DNA of 45,687 nt from an uncultured Clostridia bacterium (GTDB taxonomy: Bacteria > Bacillota > Clostridia > Oscillospirales > Oscillospiraceae): NCBI GenBank assembly GCA_946411835.1, contig CAMKFK010000008.1:1-45687 (forward strand), read 5' to 3'. A model generated the notes under the pieces. That model was not told the origin of the DNA and searched no databases. It was given only the letters and a program-made list of their open reading frames with translations. This document shows, in pieces, positions 18,842 through 27,172 of this stretch. The position numbers were made by a program, and so were the translations under genes. Numbering within the stretch: the first letter of the stretch is position 1; each line of letters opens with the position of its first letter.

Positions 18842-20143
18842 ATGAGCGAATCTAACAAGAAATCGACCCGCTGCTCGTTCTGCGGCAAGCAGGAGCGCGA
18901 GGTGCACCGCATGATCCAGGGTCCTGCGGGCGTCCGCATTTGCGACGAATGTGTCAATCTCTGCCGCGAAATTTTGCAGGACGGCTACAGCATGAACGGC
19001 GACACCCCGCAGGCGCCGGACGAGCTGCCCACCCCGCGTGAAATTCATGACGTGCTGGATCAGTACATCATCGGGCAGGAGGCGGCGAAGGTCGCCCTGT
19101 CCGTGTCGGTGTACAACCATTATAAACGCATCTTCTTCGGCGGCGGGGACGATGTGGAACTGCAAAAGAGCAACATTCTGATGCTGGGACCCACCGGATC
19201 CGGCAAGACGCTGTTCGCGCAGACGCTTGCGCGCATCCTGAGGGTGCCCTTCGCCATCGCCGACGCCACCACGCTGACCGAGGCGGGCTATGTCGGCGAC
19301 GATGTGGAGAACATCCTGCTGCGCCTCCTGCAAGCGGCGGACTACGACGTGGAGCTGGCAGAGCGCGGCATCATCTATGTTGACGAGATCGACAAGATTG
19401 CCCGCAAGAGCGAGAACGTCTCCATCACGCGCGACGTATCCGGCGAAGGCGTGCAGCAGGCGCTGCTCAAGATATTGGAGGGCACGGTCGCCAACGTCCC
19501 GCCGCAGGGCGGGCGCAAGCACCCGCATCAGGAGTTCATCCAGATCGATACCCACAACATCCTCTTTATCTGCGGCGGCGCGTTTGACGGGATCGAGAAG
19601 ATCATCGAGAACCGCCTTGACCGCAAGAGCATGGGCTTTGAGGCGGCAGTGGAGTCAAAGAAGGAGAAGGACAACAGCAAGCTCCTGCGCGAGGTGCAGC
19701 CCCACGACGTGCTGAAATACGGTCTGATCCCGGAGCTGGTCGGACGGCTGCCCGTCATCACCGCGCTGGACGCGCTGACGCGGGACGATCTGGTGCGCAT
19801 CCTGACCGAGCCAAAGAACGCGCTGGTCAGGCAGTACCGCAAGCTCTTCTCCTACGACAACGCCGAGCTGGTGTTCGAGCGCGACGCGTTGGAGGCCGTG
19901 GCAGACAAGGCGATCGAGCGCAACATCGGCGCGCGCGGGCTCCGCGCCGTCATGGAAGAGACGCTGATGCCCATCATGTACCAGCTGCCCTCCGACCGGA
20001 CCATTGAGTGCGTTACCGTCACCAGGGCATGCGTCGAGGGCGAGGAGCAGCCGACGCTCAGCCGCCGCGAGCAGCCGCTGGAGCCGGGCGCCGCCAAGCG
20101 GCCGAAGAAAACCAGGGAGCCGAGGTACGACTCGGCCTCCTGA
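18842..20143 (+). CDS. clpX: ATP-dependent Clp protease ATP-binding subunit ClpX
   Basis: ClpX is the hexameric AAA+ unfoldase that feeds tagged substrates to ClpP. The 433-residue product starts with the zinc-binding domain (Cys11, Cys14, Cys34, Cys37), then the AAA+ core with Walker A GPTGSGKT (116-123), Walker [12 protein letters not shown] and the sensor and arginine-finger region [12 protein letters not shown]. The ClpP-docking loop appears as SMGFEA where many relatives have IGF. The last 30 residues are a basic, probably disordered tail. It follows clpP and precedes lon by 18 nt. Confidence 0.97.
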   Translation: MSESNKKSTRCSFCGKQEREVHRMIQGPAGVRICDECVNLCREILQDGYSMNGDTPQAPDELPTPREIHDVLDQYIIGQEAAKVALSVSVYNHYKRIFFGGGDDVELQKSNILMLGPTGSGKTLFAQTLARILRVPFAIADATTLTEAGYVGDDVENILLRLLQAADYDVELAERGIIYVDEIDKIARKSENVSITRDVSGEGVQQALLKILEGTVANVPPQGGRKHPHQEFIQIDTHNILFICGGAFDGIEKIIENRLDRKSMGFEAAVESKKEKDNSKLLREVQPHDVLKYGLIPELVGRLPVITALDALTRDDLVRILTEPKNALVRQYRKLFSYDNAELVFERDALEAVADKAIERNIGARGLRAVMEETLMPIMYQLPSDRTIECVTVTRACVEGEEQPTLSRREQPLEPGAAKRPKKTREPRYDSAS

Positions 20144-20161
20144 TCGGGAAGGAGTTTTCCG

Positions 20162-22558
20162 ATGGAAGCTGTCACCAAAAATATACCGGCCCTCGCTCTG
20201 CGGGGGCTGGTGGTTTTTCCGAATACGACCGCCGCTTTTGACCTGGAGCGGCTGATTTCCATGCGCGCGCTGGAGCGCGCCATGGAGAGCGGGGAGCGCG
20301 AGCTGTTCTGCGTCACACAGCGGCAGCTGACCGTCGACCTGCCCGACGCGGACGAGCTTTATCCCATCGGCACGCTGGTGCGCGTGTCACAGGTGCTGCG
20401 TGTGAATGAGCATGTGATCCGCGTGTTCGTGGACGGTCTTTCCCGCGCGCGCCTGCGCCGCCTCTGGCAGCGCGACCCCTATCTGCAGGCGCAGATCGAG
20501 CTGATTGACGAGATCAAGCCCTTGCGGAGCGGTTCGCGCACCGAGGCGCAGATTCGGCAGGCGTACAGCAGCTTCGGCGAATATGTCGAGCTGACGCAGA
20601 ACCATGGCGTTGAGGCGCTTGCCGCCGTGTTCAACGCCACCGACCCCGGTTGTCTCGCCGACCTCGTGGCGAACAGCCTGAACATCCGCTATGAGGATAA
20701 GCAGAGCGTGCTGGAGGAGCTTCAGCCCCTGCCGCGCCTGCGCCGCGTGAATGAGATTCTGCGCCGTGAGGTCGAGGTCATCTCGCTCGAACAGGAGATC
20801 GAGGGAAAGGTGCGCGAGCGCGTGGGCCATATCCACCGCGACTTTGTTCTGCGGGAGCAGATCAAGGTGCTGCAGAACGAGCTGGGCGAGGGCGACGCCG
20901 ACGAGGAGCTGGATACATACCGGACCCGGATCAAAGAGCTGAAGCTGAACGAGGAAACCGAAAAGAAGCTCCTCAAGGATGTGGACCGGTTGGGCAAGCA
21001 GCCCTTCGGTAGCGCTGAGGCGTCCGTCCTGCGCGGCTACCTCGACACCGTGCTCGAGCTTCCGTGGAATGTGTTGACCAGGGAGCGTACCAACGTGGAG
21101 GCGGCGCGCAAAATCCTGGAGCGTGACCATTACGGCATGGAGAAGGTCAAGGAGCGCATTTTGGAGTTCATCGCCGTGTGCGCGCTCAAGCCGGACGCCA
21201 GGGGGCAGGCAATCTGCCTCGTGGGACCGCCGGGCGTCGGCAAGACGAGCATTGCGCTCTCCGTCGCCAAGGCGATGAACCGCAAGGTCGCGCGTCTGAG
21301 CCTCGGCGGCGTTCGTGACGAGGCAGACATTCGCGGACACCGCAAGACCTACATCGGCGCGATGCCGGGACGCATTGTCGAGGCGATCCGGCGCAGCGGC
21401 TCGATGAACCCGCTGCTGGTGCTCGACGAGGTGGATAAGCTTGGCAGCGACCTCCGGGGCGACCCAGCCTCCGCGCTTTTGGAGGTGCTCGACGGCGAGC
21501 AGAACCACAGCTTCCGCGACCACTATCTGGAAATCCCCATCGACCTGAGCCGGGTGCTGTTCATCATGACGGCGAACACGCTTGACACGATCCCGCGCCC
21601 GCTGCTCGACCGCATGGAGGTCATTGAGCTGCCCAGCTACACCGACGAGGAAAAGGTGCAAATCGCGCAGCGGCACCTGCTTCCCAAGCAGCGCGAGGCG
21701 CACGGCATCCCCAGGACCGCGCTCCGGCTGGACGATGACACCCTGCGCGCCGTCATCTCCGGCTATACCCGCGAGAGCGGCGTCCGCACACTGGAGCGTC
21801 AGCTTGGCAAGCTCTGCCGAAAAACCGCGATGGCGCTGAACAACGAGACCGCAAAGCGCGTTTCTGTTACGGCGGAAAACCTGCCGGACTACCTCGGCGC
21901 GCCTCGCTACACGCGGGAAAAGGCACCAAAAAAGGACCTCGTCGGCGTGGTCAACGGGCTTGCGTGGACGCAGGTGGGCGGCGAGATACTGCCCGTCGAG
22001 GTCAACGTTATGGAGGGCAGCGGCAAGCTGGAGCTGACCGGCAACCTCGGCGAGGTGATGCAGGAGAGCTGCCGCGCGGCGCTGTCCTGCCTGCGCGCCC
22101 GCTCCGCCGAGATGGGCGTCGCGCCGGATTTCTACAAGACAAAGGACATCCACATCCACTTTCCGGAGGGCGCTGTGCCGAAGGATGGACCGTCCGCCGG
22201 CGTCGCCGTCACGACTGCGCTGCTCTCGGCGCTGACGGACCGTCCCGTGCGCCACGACGTCGCCATGACCGGCGAGATCACGCTGCGCGGACGTGTCATG
22301 CCCATCGGCGGACTGCGGGAAAAGACAATGGCGGCGCTTCGCGCGGGGATACACACGGTCATCCTGCCGCGCGAAAACGAGAAGGATTTGGAGGAAATCG
22401 ACCAGAACGTGCGCGCGCGGCTGCGCTTTGTCACGGCGGAGACGGTGGACGCCGTGTTCGCCGAGGCGCTGCTCCTGCCCAACGCGCTCGTCGGCGCGGG
22501 GCTGGAGCCCTTCCTCGAAGCGCCGGAAAGCGTGCTGTCAACGGCGTTGAGGATTTGA
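20162..22558 (+). CDS. lon: ATP-dependent protease La (LonA)
   Basis: Lon is a soluble hexameric protease that degrades damaged and regulatory proteins. The 798-residue product has the LON substrate-binding domain (about 8-205), a coiled linker, an AAA+ module with GPPGVGKTS (Lys361) and VLDEVDKLG, and a C-terminal protease domain with the Ser678-Lys721 dyad (PKDGPSAGVAV and GGLREKTMA). This is the LonA class, lacking the transmembrane insert of LonB. An AAGGAG site precedes the ATG. ysxC begins 1 nt after the stop. Confidence 0.97.
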   Translation: MEAVTKNIPALALRGLVVFPNTTAAFDLERLISMRALERAMESGERELFCVTQRQLTVDLPDADELYPIGTLVRVSQVLRVNEHVIRVFVDGLSRARLRRLWQRDPYLQAQIELIDEIKPLRSGSRTEAQIRQAYSSFGEYVELTQNHGVEALAAVFNATDPGCLADLVANSLNIRYEDKQSVLEELQPLPRLRRVNEILRREVEVISLEQEIEGKVRERVGHIHRDFVLREQIKVLQNELGEGDADEELDTYRTRIKELKLNEETEKKLLKDVDRLGKQPFGSAEASVLRGYLDTVLELPWNVLTRERTNVEAARKILERDHYGMEKVKERILEFIAVCALKPDARGQAICLVGPPGVGKTSIALSVAKAMNRKVARLSLGGVRDEADIRGHRKTYIGAMPGRIVEAIRRSGSMNPLLVLDEVDKLGSDLRGDPASALLEVLDGEQNHSFRDHYLEIPIDLSRVLFIMTANTLDTIPRPLLDRMEVIELPSYTDEEKVQIAQRHLLPKQREAHGIPRTALRLDDDTLRAVISGYTRESGVRTLERQLGKLCRKTAMALNNETAKRVSVTAENLPDYLGAPRYTREKAPKKDLVGVVNGLAWTQVGGEILPVEVNVMEGSGKLELTGNLGEVMQESCRAALSCLRARSAEMGVAPDFYKTKDIHIHFPEGAVPKDGPSAGVAVTTALLSALTDRPVRHDVAMTGEITLRGRVMPIGGLREKTMAALRAGIHTVILPRENEKDLEEIDQNVRARLRFVTAETVDAVFAEALLLPNALVGAGLEPFLEAPESVLSTALRI

Positions 22559-22559
22559 T

Positions 22560-23189
22560 ATGGCGATCAATTTCAATCAGGCGGAGTTTGTGCTCTCCGC
22601 CGCGTCGCCCGGGCAGTTCATCCGCGACGGGCGCAAGCAGCTCGCCTTTGCGGGACGCTCCAACGTGGGCAAGTCCTCGGTCATCAACCGTCTGCTGGGA
22701 CGCAAAAACCTTGCCCGCGTCGGCGCGCAGCCGGGGAAGACGACGCAGATCAATTACTTTCTGATCGACCGGAAGATTTACCTCGTCGATCTGCCCGGGT
22801 ACGGCTACGCCAAGGTATCCAAGGCGGAACGCGACCGCTGGGGCAAGCTGATGGAGAATTATTTCCGGTCCAGCGGGCTGCTCGACCTCGGCGTGCTGAT
22901 CGTGGACGCGCGCCACAAGCCGACGGCGGACGACGTAACGATGTACGATTACTTCCGCGCGAGCGGCTGTCCCTGCGTCGTGGCGGCCAACAAGCTCGAC
23001 AAGCTCAAACGGAGCGAGATCGAGCCGAATCTGGCGCTCATTCGCGACACGCTGCAGCTGGCGGAGGGCGACGTGCTCGTGCCGTTTTCGGCGGAAAAGG
23101 GCGAGGGTAAGGAGCAGCTGCTGCGTATTTTGAAAGCGTTCTGTGAAACAAAAAGAGAGGGAGAGAACAATGGCGAATCCGAAGTATAA
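22560..23189 (+). CDS. ysxC: Ribosome biogenesis GTP-binding protein YsxC/YihA
   Basis: This 209-residue TRAFAC-class GTPase is needed for assembly of the 50S subunit. Motifs are G1 GRSNVGKSS (32-40), the G2 region GKTTQINYF, G3 DLPGYGYAKV and G4 ANKLDKLKR. Its position after lon is the usual Firmicute order. The start lies 1 nt past the lon stop, and the 3' end overlaps pyrH by 20 nt, so translation is tightly linked on both sides. Confidence 0.95.
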   Translation: MAINFNQAEFVLSAASPGQFIRDGRKQLAFAGRSNVGKSSVINRLLGRKNLARVGAQPGKTTQINYFLIDRKIYLVDLPGYGYAKVSKAERDRWGKLMENYFRSSGLLDLGVLIVDARHKPTADDVTMYDYFRASGCPCVVAANKLDKLKRSEIEPNLALIRDTLQLAEGDVLVPFSAEKGEGKEQLLRILKAFCETKREGENNGESEV

Positions 23190-23883
23190 GCGCATTCTGC
23201 TCAAGCTCAGCGGCGAGGCGCTGGCGGGCGCGAACAAAACCGGCTTTGACTTCAAGGTCATGGGCGAGGTTTGCGACGTCATTCGCGAGTGTGTCGCGCA
23301 GGGGATCGAGGTCGGCGCCGTGATCGGCGGCGGCAATTTCTGGCGCGGCGTGAAAAACGGCGAGGGCTATATCGAGCGCACCCGCGCCGACCGCATGGGG
23401 ATGCTGGCGACGGTGATGAACTGCCTCGCCGTCTGCGACGTGCTGGAGCAGAAGGGCGTGCCCGCCCGCGTGCTGGCGGCGGCGCAGATGCCGACCTTCG
23501 CGGAATATTACACCCACGAGCGCGCGGTCAAGCTCCTGTCGGACGGGAAGGTCGTGCTCTTTGCGGGCGGAACGGGTCATCCGTTCTTCTCCACCGACAC
23601 GGGCACCGTGCTCCGCGCGGCGGAGATCGGCGCGGACGTGATCCTGCTGGCAAAGAACATTGACGGCGTGTACAGCGCAGATCCCGCCAAGGACCCGACG
23701 GCGGTGAAGTACGACGAGATCGGCTACGACGAGGTTCTCGCCAAGCGCCTCGGCGTCATGGATCTGACCGCCACCAGCCTTGCCATGGACAACCGGATAC
23801 CCGTGTACGTCTTCGCGCTCAAGGACCCGAGGAACATCCTGCGCGTCGCTGCCGGCGAAAATGTCGGTACGCTGGTGCACTGA
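23170..23883 (+). CDS. pyrH: Uridylate kinase (UMP kinase)
   Basis: PyrH phosphorylates UMP to UDP in pyrimidine nucleotide synthesis. The 237-residue product has the amino-acid-kinase fold motifs RILLKLSGEAL, GGGNFWRG, TRADRMGMLATVMN and AGGTGHPFFSTDT, and lacks the N-terminal extension of other kinases. ATG 23170 follows an AGGGAGAG site and gives the standard start; an ATG nine codons upstream inside ysxC is less likely. In many bacteria pyrH sits directly before frr. Here about 5.6 kb of other genes lie between them. Confidence 0.95.
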   Translation: MANPKYKRILLKLSGEALAGANKTGFDFKVMGEVCDVIRECVAQGIEVGAVIGGGNFWRGVKNGEGYIERTRADRMGMLATVMNCLAVCDVLEQKGVPARVLAAAQMPTFAEYYTHERAVKLLSDGKVVLFAGGTGHPFFSTDTGTVLRAAEIGADVILLAKNIDGVYSADPAKDPTAVKYDEIGYDEVLAKRLGVMDLTATSLAMDNRIPVYVFALKDPRNILRVAAGENVGTLVH

Positions 23884-23885
23884 GC

Positions 23886-24929
23886 ATGGAGCCGGGAATC
23901 GAAAAAACGCAGCGCGTCGTGTACTTTGACGCGCTGCGCGTCTTTGCCAGCTTCGCAGTCATGCTGCTGCACCTCGCCGCCCAGCATTGGGCGGATGTTC
24001 CGGTGGACGGCGAGGTGTGGCGCGCGTTCAATGTGTGGGACGCGCTGGTGCGCTGGTGCGTGCCGGTGTTCGTGATGATCTCGGGCGCGCTGTTTCTGGC
24101 GCGACCGATCCCGCTCAGGAAGCTGTACGGAAAGCATATTGCGCGCATCGCCGCCGCCTTTGTGTTCTGGTCGGGTCTGTATGCGCTGGTCAGCGCGCGG
24201 CGCTACGACATGACCGTGCCGCAGCTCGTTGTGGAGTGGATACAGGGGCATTATCACCTGTGGTTCCTTTATATGATCGCGGGGCTGTACCTCGTCACGC
24301 CCCTGCTGTACCGACTGACGCAGTCGGAGGAGTCGGCACGGTATTTTCTGTTGCTGGCGTTCGTCTTCGGCTTCCTGCTGCCGGAGTTGCTGCCGTTGCT
24401 CGCGCTGCACTCGCCTCGCCTCGGCGGAGCGTTGAACGCGGCGCTGGGCTATGCCGACCTGCGCTTTGTCGGCGGCTTCAGCGGATACTTTGTCCTGGGG
24501 CACCGCCTGAATCGCCGCACACTGAACAGGAGGGAGGAGACGGCGATTTACGTCCTCGGCGTTCTCGGGCTTTTCTTTACGGCGCTGGGAACGCGGGCCC
24601 TCTCCGTACATACCGGCGCGTCGAACAGTCTGCTCTACGGCTACTGTACGGTCAACGTGCTGGCCGAGGCGGCGGCGGTGTTCACGCTGTTCAAGCAGCA
24701 CGTCCGATCCACGTCCCGTTTGCTGGGCGCGCTGTCCGGCGCGAGCTTTGGGGCGTATCTCATCCACGCGCTCTTTCTCGATACGCTGCAATTCCGCTTT
24801 GACGTCGACACGCTGTCGTTCCCCGCGCAGTTCTCCGTCCCGCTCCTGGCGGCTGCGGTCTTTGTCCTGTCCTATGCCGCGTCATATCTGCTGGGAAAGG
24901 TTCCGCTCATCAAGGACTATCTGATATAA
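23886..24929 (+). CDS. Acyltransferase 3 family membrane protein
   Basis: The 347-residue protein is strongly hydrophobic with about ten predicted membrane spans. It starts with the family signature YFDALRVFASFAVMLLH, whose His is catalytic in O-acetylating relatives. The segments GHYHLWFLYMIAGLYLVTP and FGAYLIHALFLD also fit. Such proteins transfer acyl, often acetyl, groups to surface sugars or peptidoglycan. The acceptor here is unknown. It starts 2 nt after pyrH and ends at a strong terminator, so it is probably the last gene of the tig transcript. Confidence 0.85.
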   Translation: MEPGIEKTQRVVYFDALRVFASFAVMLLHLAAQHWADVPVDGEVWRAFNVWDALVRWCVPVFVMISGALFLARPIPLRKLYGKHIARIAAAFVFWSGLYALVSARRYDMTVPQLVVEWIQGHYHLWFLYMIAGLYLVTPLLYRLTQSEESARYFLLLAFVFGFLLPELLPLLALHSPRLGGALNAALGYADLRFVGGFSGYFVLGHRLNRRTLNRREETAIYVLGVLGLFFTALGTRALSVHTGASNSLLYGYCTVNVLAEAAAVFTLFKQHVRSTSRLLGALSGASFGAYLIHALFLDTLQFRFDVDTLSFPAQFSVPLLAAAVFVLSYAASYLLGKVPLIKDYLI

Positions 24930-24968
24930 AAAGAGTGCCGCAGAATGTTTCTGCGACACTCTTTTTTT
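24928..24968. terminator. Bidirectional intrinsic terminator
   Basis: Arms 24928-24945 and 24949-24966 form an 18-bp stem with one mismatch and a TGT loop. It is A-rich on the left and ends in a T-run on the right, so it works for both strands. It closes the acyltransferase transcript on the plus strand and the bactofilin transcript on the minus strand. Its left arm begins within the acyltransferase stop codon. Confidence 0.9.
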
Positions 24969-25153
24969 GAAGGGAAGCGACGAATCAAACTCCGCGCACA
25001 TCTTGACGGCGGATTTACCGCTGCTCTGCGCTGCGAAGACCCTGAAATACGCAAAGCATCCCTGCGGTATTCGCCCTTGATCGGCGGCAAATCCGTTCGC
25101 CAAGCCGTATGCGTTTGATTTGCTCAACGTTTCCCAAGCAATCAATCAAGCAA
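24969..25153. other. Intergenic stretch between convergent genes
   Basis: These 185 bases hold no gene I can support. A minus-strand frame (24882-25145, TTG start, 87 codons) crosses the terminator and directly follows the bactofilin stop. It has no ribosome site, so I do not annotate it as a gene. A perfect 12-bp tandem repeat lies at its right edge (25135-25158). Confidence 0.5.
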
Positions 25154-25158
25154 TCAAT
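25135..25158. repeat. Two tandem 12-bp units at the bactofilin 3' end
   Basis: CAAGCAATCAAT occurs twice without a gap (25135-25146 and 25147-25158). The second copy includes the bactofilin stop codon. Two units are too few to call it a functional array; slippage is a simple explanation. Confidence 0.8.
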
Positions 25159-25765
25159 CCGCCGAGGTCATCTCGATCTTGCCGGAGACGCGCGCGCCGC
25201 GCTCGATGACGAGGGAGGCGGTGTGAATGTCGCCGAACACGCGGGACTTGGCGTTGAGCGTGAGATTGCCGGTCACGTTGATGTTGCCGCGCACCACGCC
25301 GGAGCAAACGACCTCTTGGGCGGTGACGTTGCCGATGACGGTGGCGTTCTCGTCAATGGTAATGCAGTTGGAAACCGTTGTGTCGCCGGTCAGGTTGCAG
25401 CCAATGAGCGACAGGTCGAGGGACTGGACGTTTGATGTGATATCGGAGCGTACAATGACCTTGCCGTTGACGATCAGCTCGCCCTTGAAATCGCCGCAAA
25501 TCTCAACATCGCTGTCGCAGCGGAGAATGCCTTCAATGCTCGTGCCCTCGGCGAGCAGCGTGGTTTGAGTCCTGCGCGGCTTGGCGGCGGGGACATTGTT
25601 GTCGGTCATGGGCTCAAGGATATGATCGTCCAGCGTCTCAGCCTCTTCGCCGAAAAAGACGTCGTTTTCCGCCTCAGCCTCGACGGAGGTGTCCTTGCCG
25701 ATGCCAAACATCTCATACATCGTCTGGTTAAAGTTATCCTTTTTCTTGTTCTTATTCTTGCTCAT
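25154..25765 (-). CDS. Bactofilin family cytoskeletal protein
   Basis: The 203-residue product carries a bactofilin (DUF583) domain at about 70-195: a right-handed beta-helix built from short repeated strands rich in Gly, Asn and Val, starting at LLAEGTSIEGILRCDSDVEICGDFKGE. A basic, disordered N-terminus (MSKNKNKKK) and an acidic linker precede it. Bactofilins polymerise without nucleotide and often scaffold cell-wall enzymes at the membrane. It lies just after a membrane-anchored polysaccharide deacetylase on the same strand, which suggests it may position that enzyme; this is inference. An AGGAG site lies 10 nt before the ATG. Confidence 0.9.
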   Translation of the reverse strand: MSKNKNKKKDNFNQTMYEMFGIGKDTSVEAEAENDVFFGEEAETLDDHILEPMTDNNVPAAKPRRTQTTLLAEGTSIEGILRCDSDVEICGDFKGELIVNGKVIVRSDITSNVQSLDLSLIGCNLTGDTTVSNCITIDENATVIGNVTAQEVVCSGVVRGNINVTGNLTLNAKSRVFGDIHTASLVIERGARVSGKIEMTSAD

Positions 25766-25786
25766 GATCTTCTTGCTCCTTTATCA

Positions 25787-26779
25787 TTATTCGCATTGAA
25801 TCTTATGATTGTGTGTAGCTGTACAAAACAGGCATGGTATCCGGGGTGATTGCCTCAAATGTGAAGCCCATGCCGCGAAGCCGGTCAATGACCGGCGCAA
25901 TGGACTGCGCCGATGTAATTTTCTCGCGCTGTCGTGGAAGAGGACGAAGCTGCGCTCCTTCCCGGCGGAACCGTCCACCACGTTGCTGACCAGCGTCTCG
26001 ACGGGGAGGGTGCGGTTGGTTGCGGCATCCTCGCTGGAGACGTTCCAGTCGTAGGGGACAAAGCCGCGTCGGATTATTTCGGAGATGATCTCCTGATAAA
26101 AGCCCGCGTCATAGCCGTTGATGCTGCCGCCGGGGAAGCGGAAGACGGTGGGCGTGACGCCGGTCGCGCCCCGAATCTGGCAGAAAATGCGGTAGAACTC
26201 ATCCAAAAAGCCCTCGACCGAGGAATAGACGGAGTTATAGTCGTGGGTGTAGGAGTGCATTCCGATGGTGTGCCCCTCCGCCACAATGCGTCGCATTCGA
26301 TCCAGATTTTCCTCCTCCGCCTGGCCAATGACAAAGAACGTAGCCTTGACGTTCTTTTCGGCGAGCACGCGCAGAATCTCGTCCGTGCGGGCGGAGGGAC
26401 CGTCGTCAAAGGTGAGATAGACGGTTTTGGTGTTGCGCGTGGCGGCGTGAAACGGCTCGGGCGCGTAGAAATCCTCATAGAGCGACTGATAGGCGGGCGC
26501 ATCGGCGAAGCTGAGCTGGGACTCCGGCGCTTCGGCATCCTGGGCGGCAGGCTCGCCGTCCGCCGCCGACTGCTCCGGCACGGCGGCAACGACCCCCGGC
26601 TCAAAAATCGTCTCCGGGGAGCCATGGCTCGCCGCGTCGTCCGCGATGTGCTGCTTCTCCGCAGCCAGCGCGGAGGCTACGCTGCGGTATTTGAGCGCGA
26701 GGAACGAGGGGATGAGGATCAGCGCACAAACCGTGAGCAGGATCAGATTCTTGAAAAAACGAACGCTTCCAAAATACAA
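25787..26779 (-). CDS. Membrane-anchored polysaccharide deacetylase with a frameshifted 3' end
   Basis: The product has an N-terminal membrane anchor (about 8-28), a linker of about 90 residues and an extracellular NodB domain with all motifs: TFDDGPS, MHSYTHDY (metal His pair), RFPGGSIN, DWN and LFHDSARK. It probably deacetylates peptidoglycan or a surface sugar. After DSARK the frame turns into Arg-rich, unlikely sequence. Shifting by one base at a run of four A (plus-strand T at 25919-25922) restores a natural ending with SIAPVIDRLRGMGFTFEAIT and a stop at 25803-25805. So a base is missing from the homopolymer, by mutation, sequencing error or slippage. The only usable start is TTG 26779, since an in-frame stop lies just upstream. 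Confidence 0.88.
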   Translation of the reverse strand: MYFGSVRFFKNLILLTVCALILIPSFLALKYRSVASALAAEKQHIADDAASHGSPETIFEPGVVAAVPEQSAADGEPAAQDAEAPESQLSFADAPAYQSLYEDFYAPEPFHAATRNTKTVYLTFDDGPSARTDEILRVLAEKNVKATFFVIGQAEEENLDRMRRIVAEGHTIGMHSYTHDYNSVYSSVEGFLDEFYRIFCQIRGATGVTPTVFRFPGGSINGYDAGFYQEIISEIIRRGFVPYDWNVSSEDAATNRTLPVETLVSNVVDGSAGKERSFVLFHDSARKLHRRSPLRRSLTGFAAWASHLRQSPRIPCLFCTATHNHKIQCE

Positions 26780-26923
26780 GTTTTCATCGCCTTCTTTACC
26801 ATATTTCCGAAATTAAACGCGCGGAGGCGGCACAAGGGGACAGGCAGCCGCCCGCGTGCGGAAAAAGCAGCGCCGTCTCCGCAATTCGGCAAGATACTGC
26901 ATAGTACCCCATATCACCACGAT

Positions 26924-26952
26924 ATTATAGCATAACATTGGGAAGATGGCAA
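26924..26952 (-). promoter_or_regulatory. Promoter of the deacetylase-bactofilin operon
   Basis: On the minus strand TTGCCA (26947-26952) and TATAAT (26924-26929) are separated by 17 bp. TATGC precedes the hexamer, so 26924-26934 is a perfect TRTGN-TATAAT. This is the best match to consensus in the window. Transcription would start near 26917, leaving a leader of about 138 nt before the TTG start. Confidence 0.8.
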
Positions 26953-27003
26953 TCACTTTTTCCGGAAACTTTAAAAAAGATTGCAAACGGCGAAAAAGTG
27001 ATT
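26951..27003. repeat. 12-bp perfect inverted repeat spanning two divergent promoters
   Basis: AATCACTTTTTC (26951-26962) and GAAAAAGTGATT (26992-27003) are exact inverted copies, 29 bp apart and about 41 bp centre to centre, roughly four helical turns. The left arm touches the -35 of the minus-strand promoter. The right arm ends immediately before the -10 of the plus-strand promoter. Both lie upstream of both start sites, so this is a DNA element. It is a candidate operator pair for coordinated control. Confidence 0.6.
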
Positions 27004-27009
27004 TATACT
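26981..27009 (+). promoter_or_regulatory. Promoter of metY-metA
   Basis: TTGCAA (26981-26986), a 17-bp spacer and TATACT (27004-27009). The identical pair of hexamers with the same spacing occurs before glnS, and TTGCTT-17-TATACT before frr. Transcription would start near 27016, about 157 nt before the metY start codon. Confidence 0.75.
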
Positions 27010-27047
27010 ATTCCCCGGCAAAACGCTTTCTCCACGCTTCAAACCGT

Positions 27048-27129
27048 ATTTTTCAGGCATGCCGCCGGACCGGGACGATGCCGCATGGCGAGTACGACGC
27101 GAAGCGAATGGAGGGGTTTGCTGAAAAAT
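27048..27129 (+). ncRNA. Candidate structured leader RNA of metY
   Basis: ATTTTTCAG (27048-27056) pairs perfectly over 9 bp with CTGAAAAAT (27121-27129), closing a GC-rich domain of 64 nt. Possible inner pairs include CGCC with GGCG and a small CGC-GAA-GCG hairpin. The closing stem lies 31 nt before the GGAGG of metY. The SAM-I core sequences are absent and I recognise no known riboswitch. It may be a regulatory leader for methionine synthesis, or a chance pairing. Confidence 0.35.
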
Positions 27130-27172
27130 CGAATGATATCGCAACCAACTTTCAGATTTGGAGGACGCAAAT

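Larger units (their letters stand above)
26780..27172. other. Divergent intergenic region, deacetylase / metY
   Basis: This gene-free stretch of 393 bases holds the two divergent promoters and the 12-bp inverted repeat described separately. On the left is a leader of about 138 nt for the deacetylase transcript, in which I see no special structure. On the right is a leader of about 157 nt for metY with a long-range stem. No plausible coding frame fits either leader. Confidence 0.7.

Noticed and set aside
23143-23169. Upstream ATG for pyrH
   Set aside because: It lies deep in ysxC and adds nine Lys/Arg/Glu-rich residues absent from the family, while ATG 23170 has a good ribosome site.
25135-25158. 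CRISPR-like repeat
   Set aside because: Only two adjacent 12-bp units without spacers.
27016-27172. SAM-I riboswitch before metY
   Set aside because: The conserved core segments of SAM-I are not present. Only an unassigned long-range stem remains.
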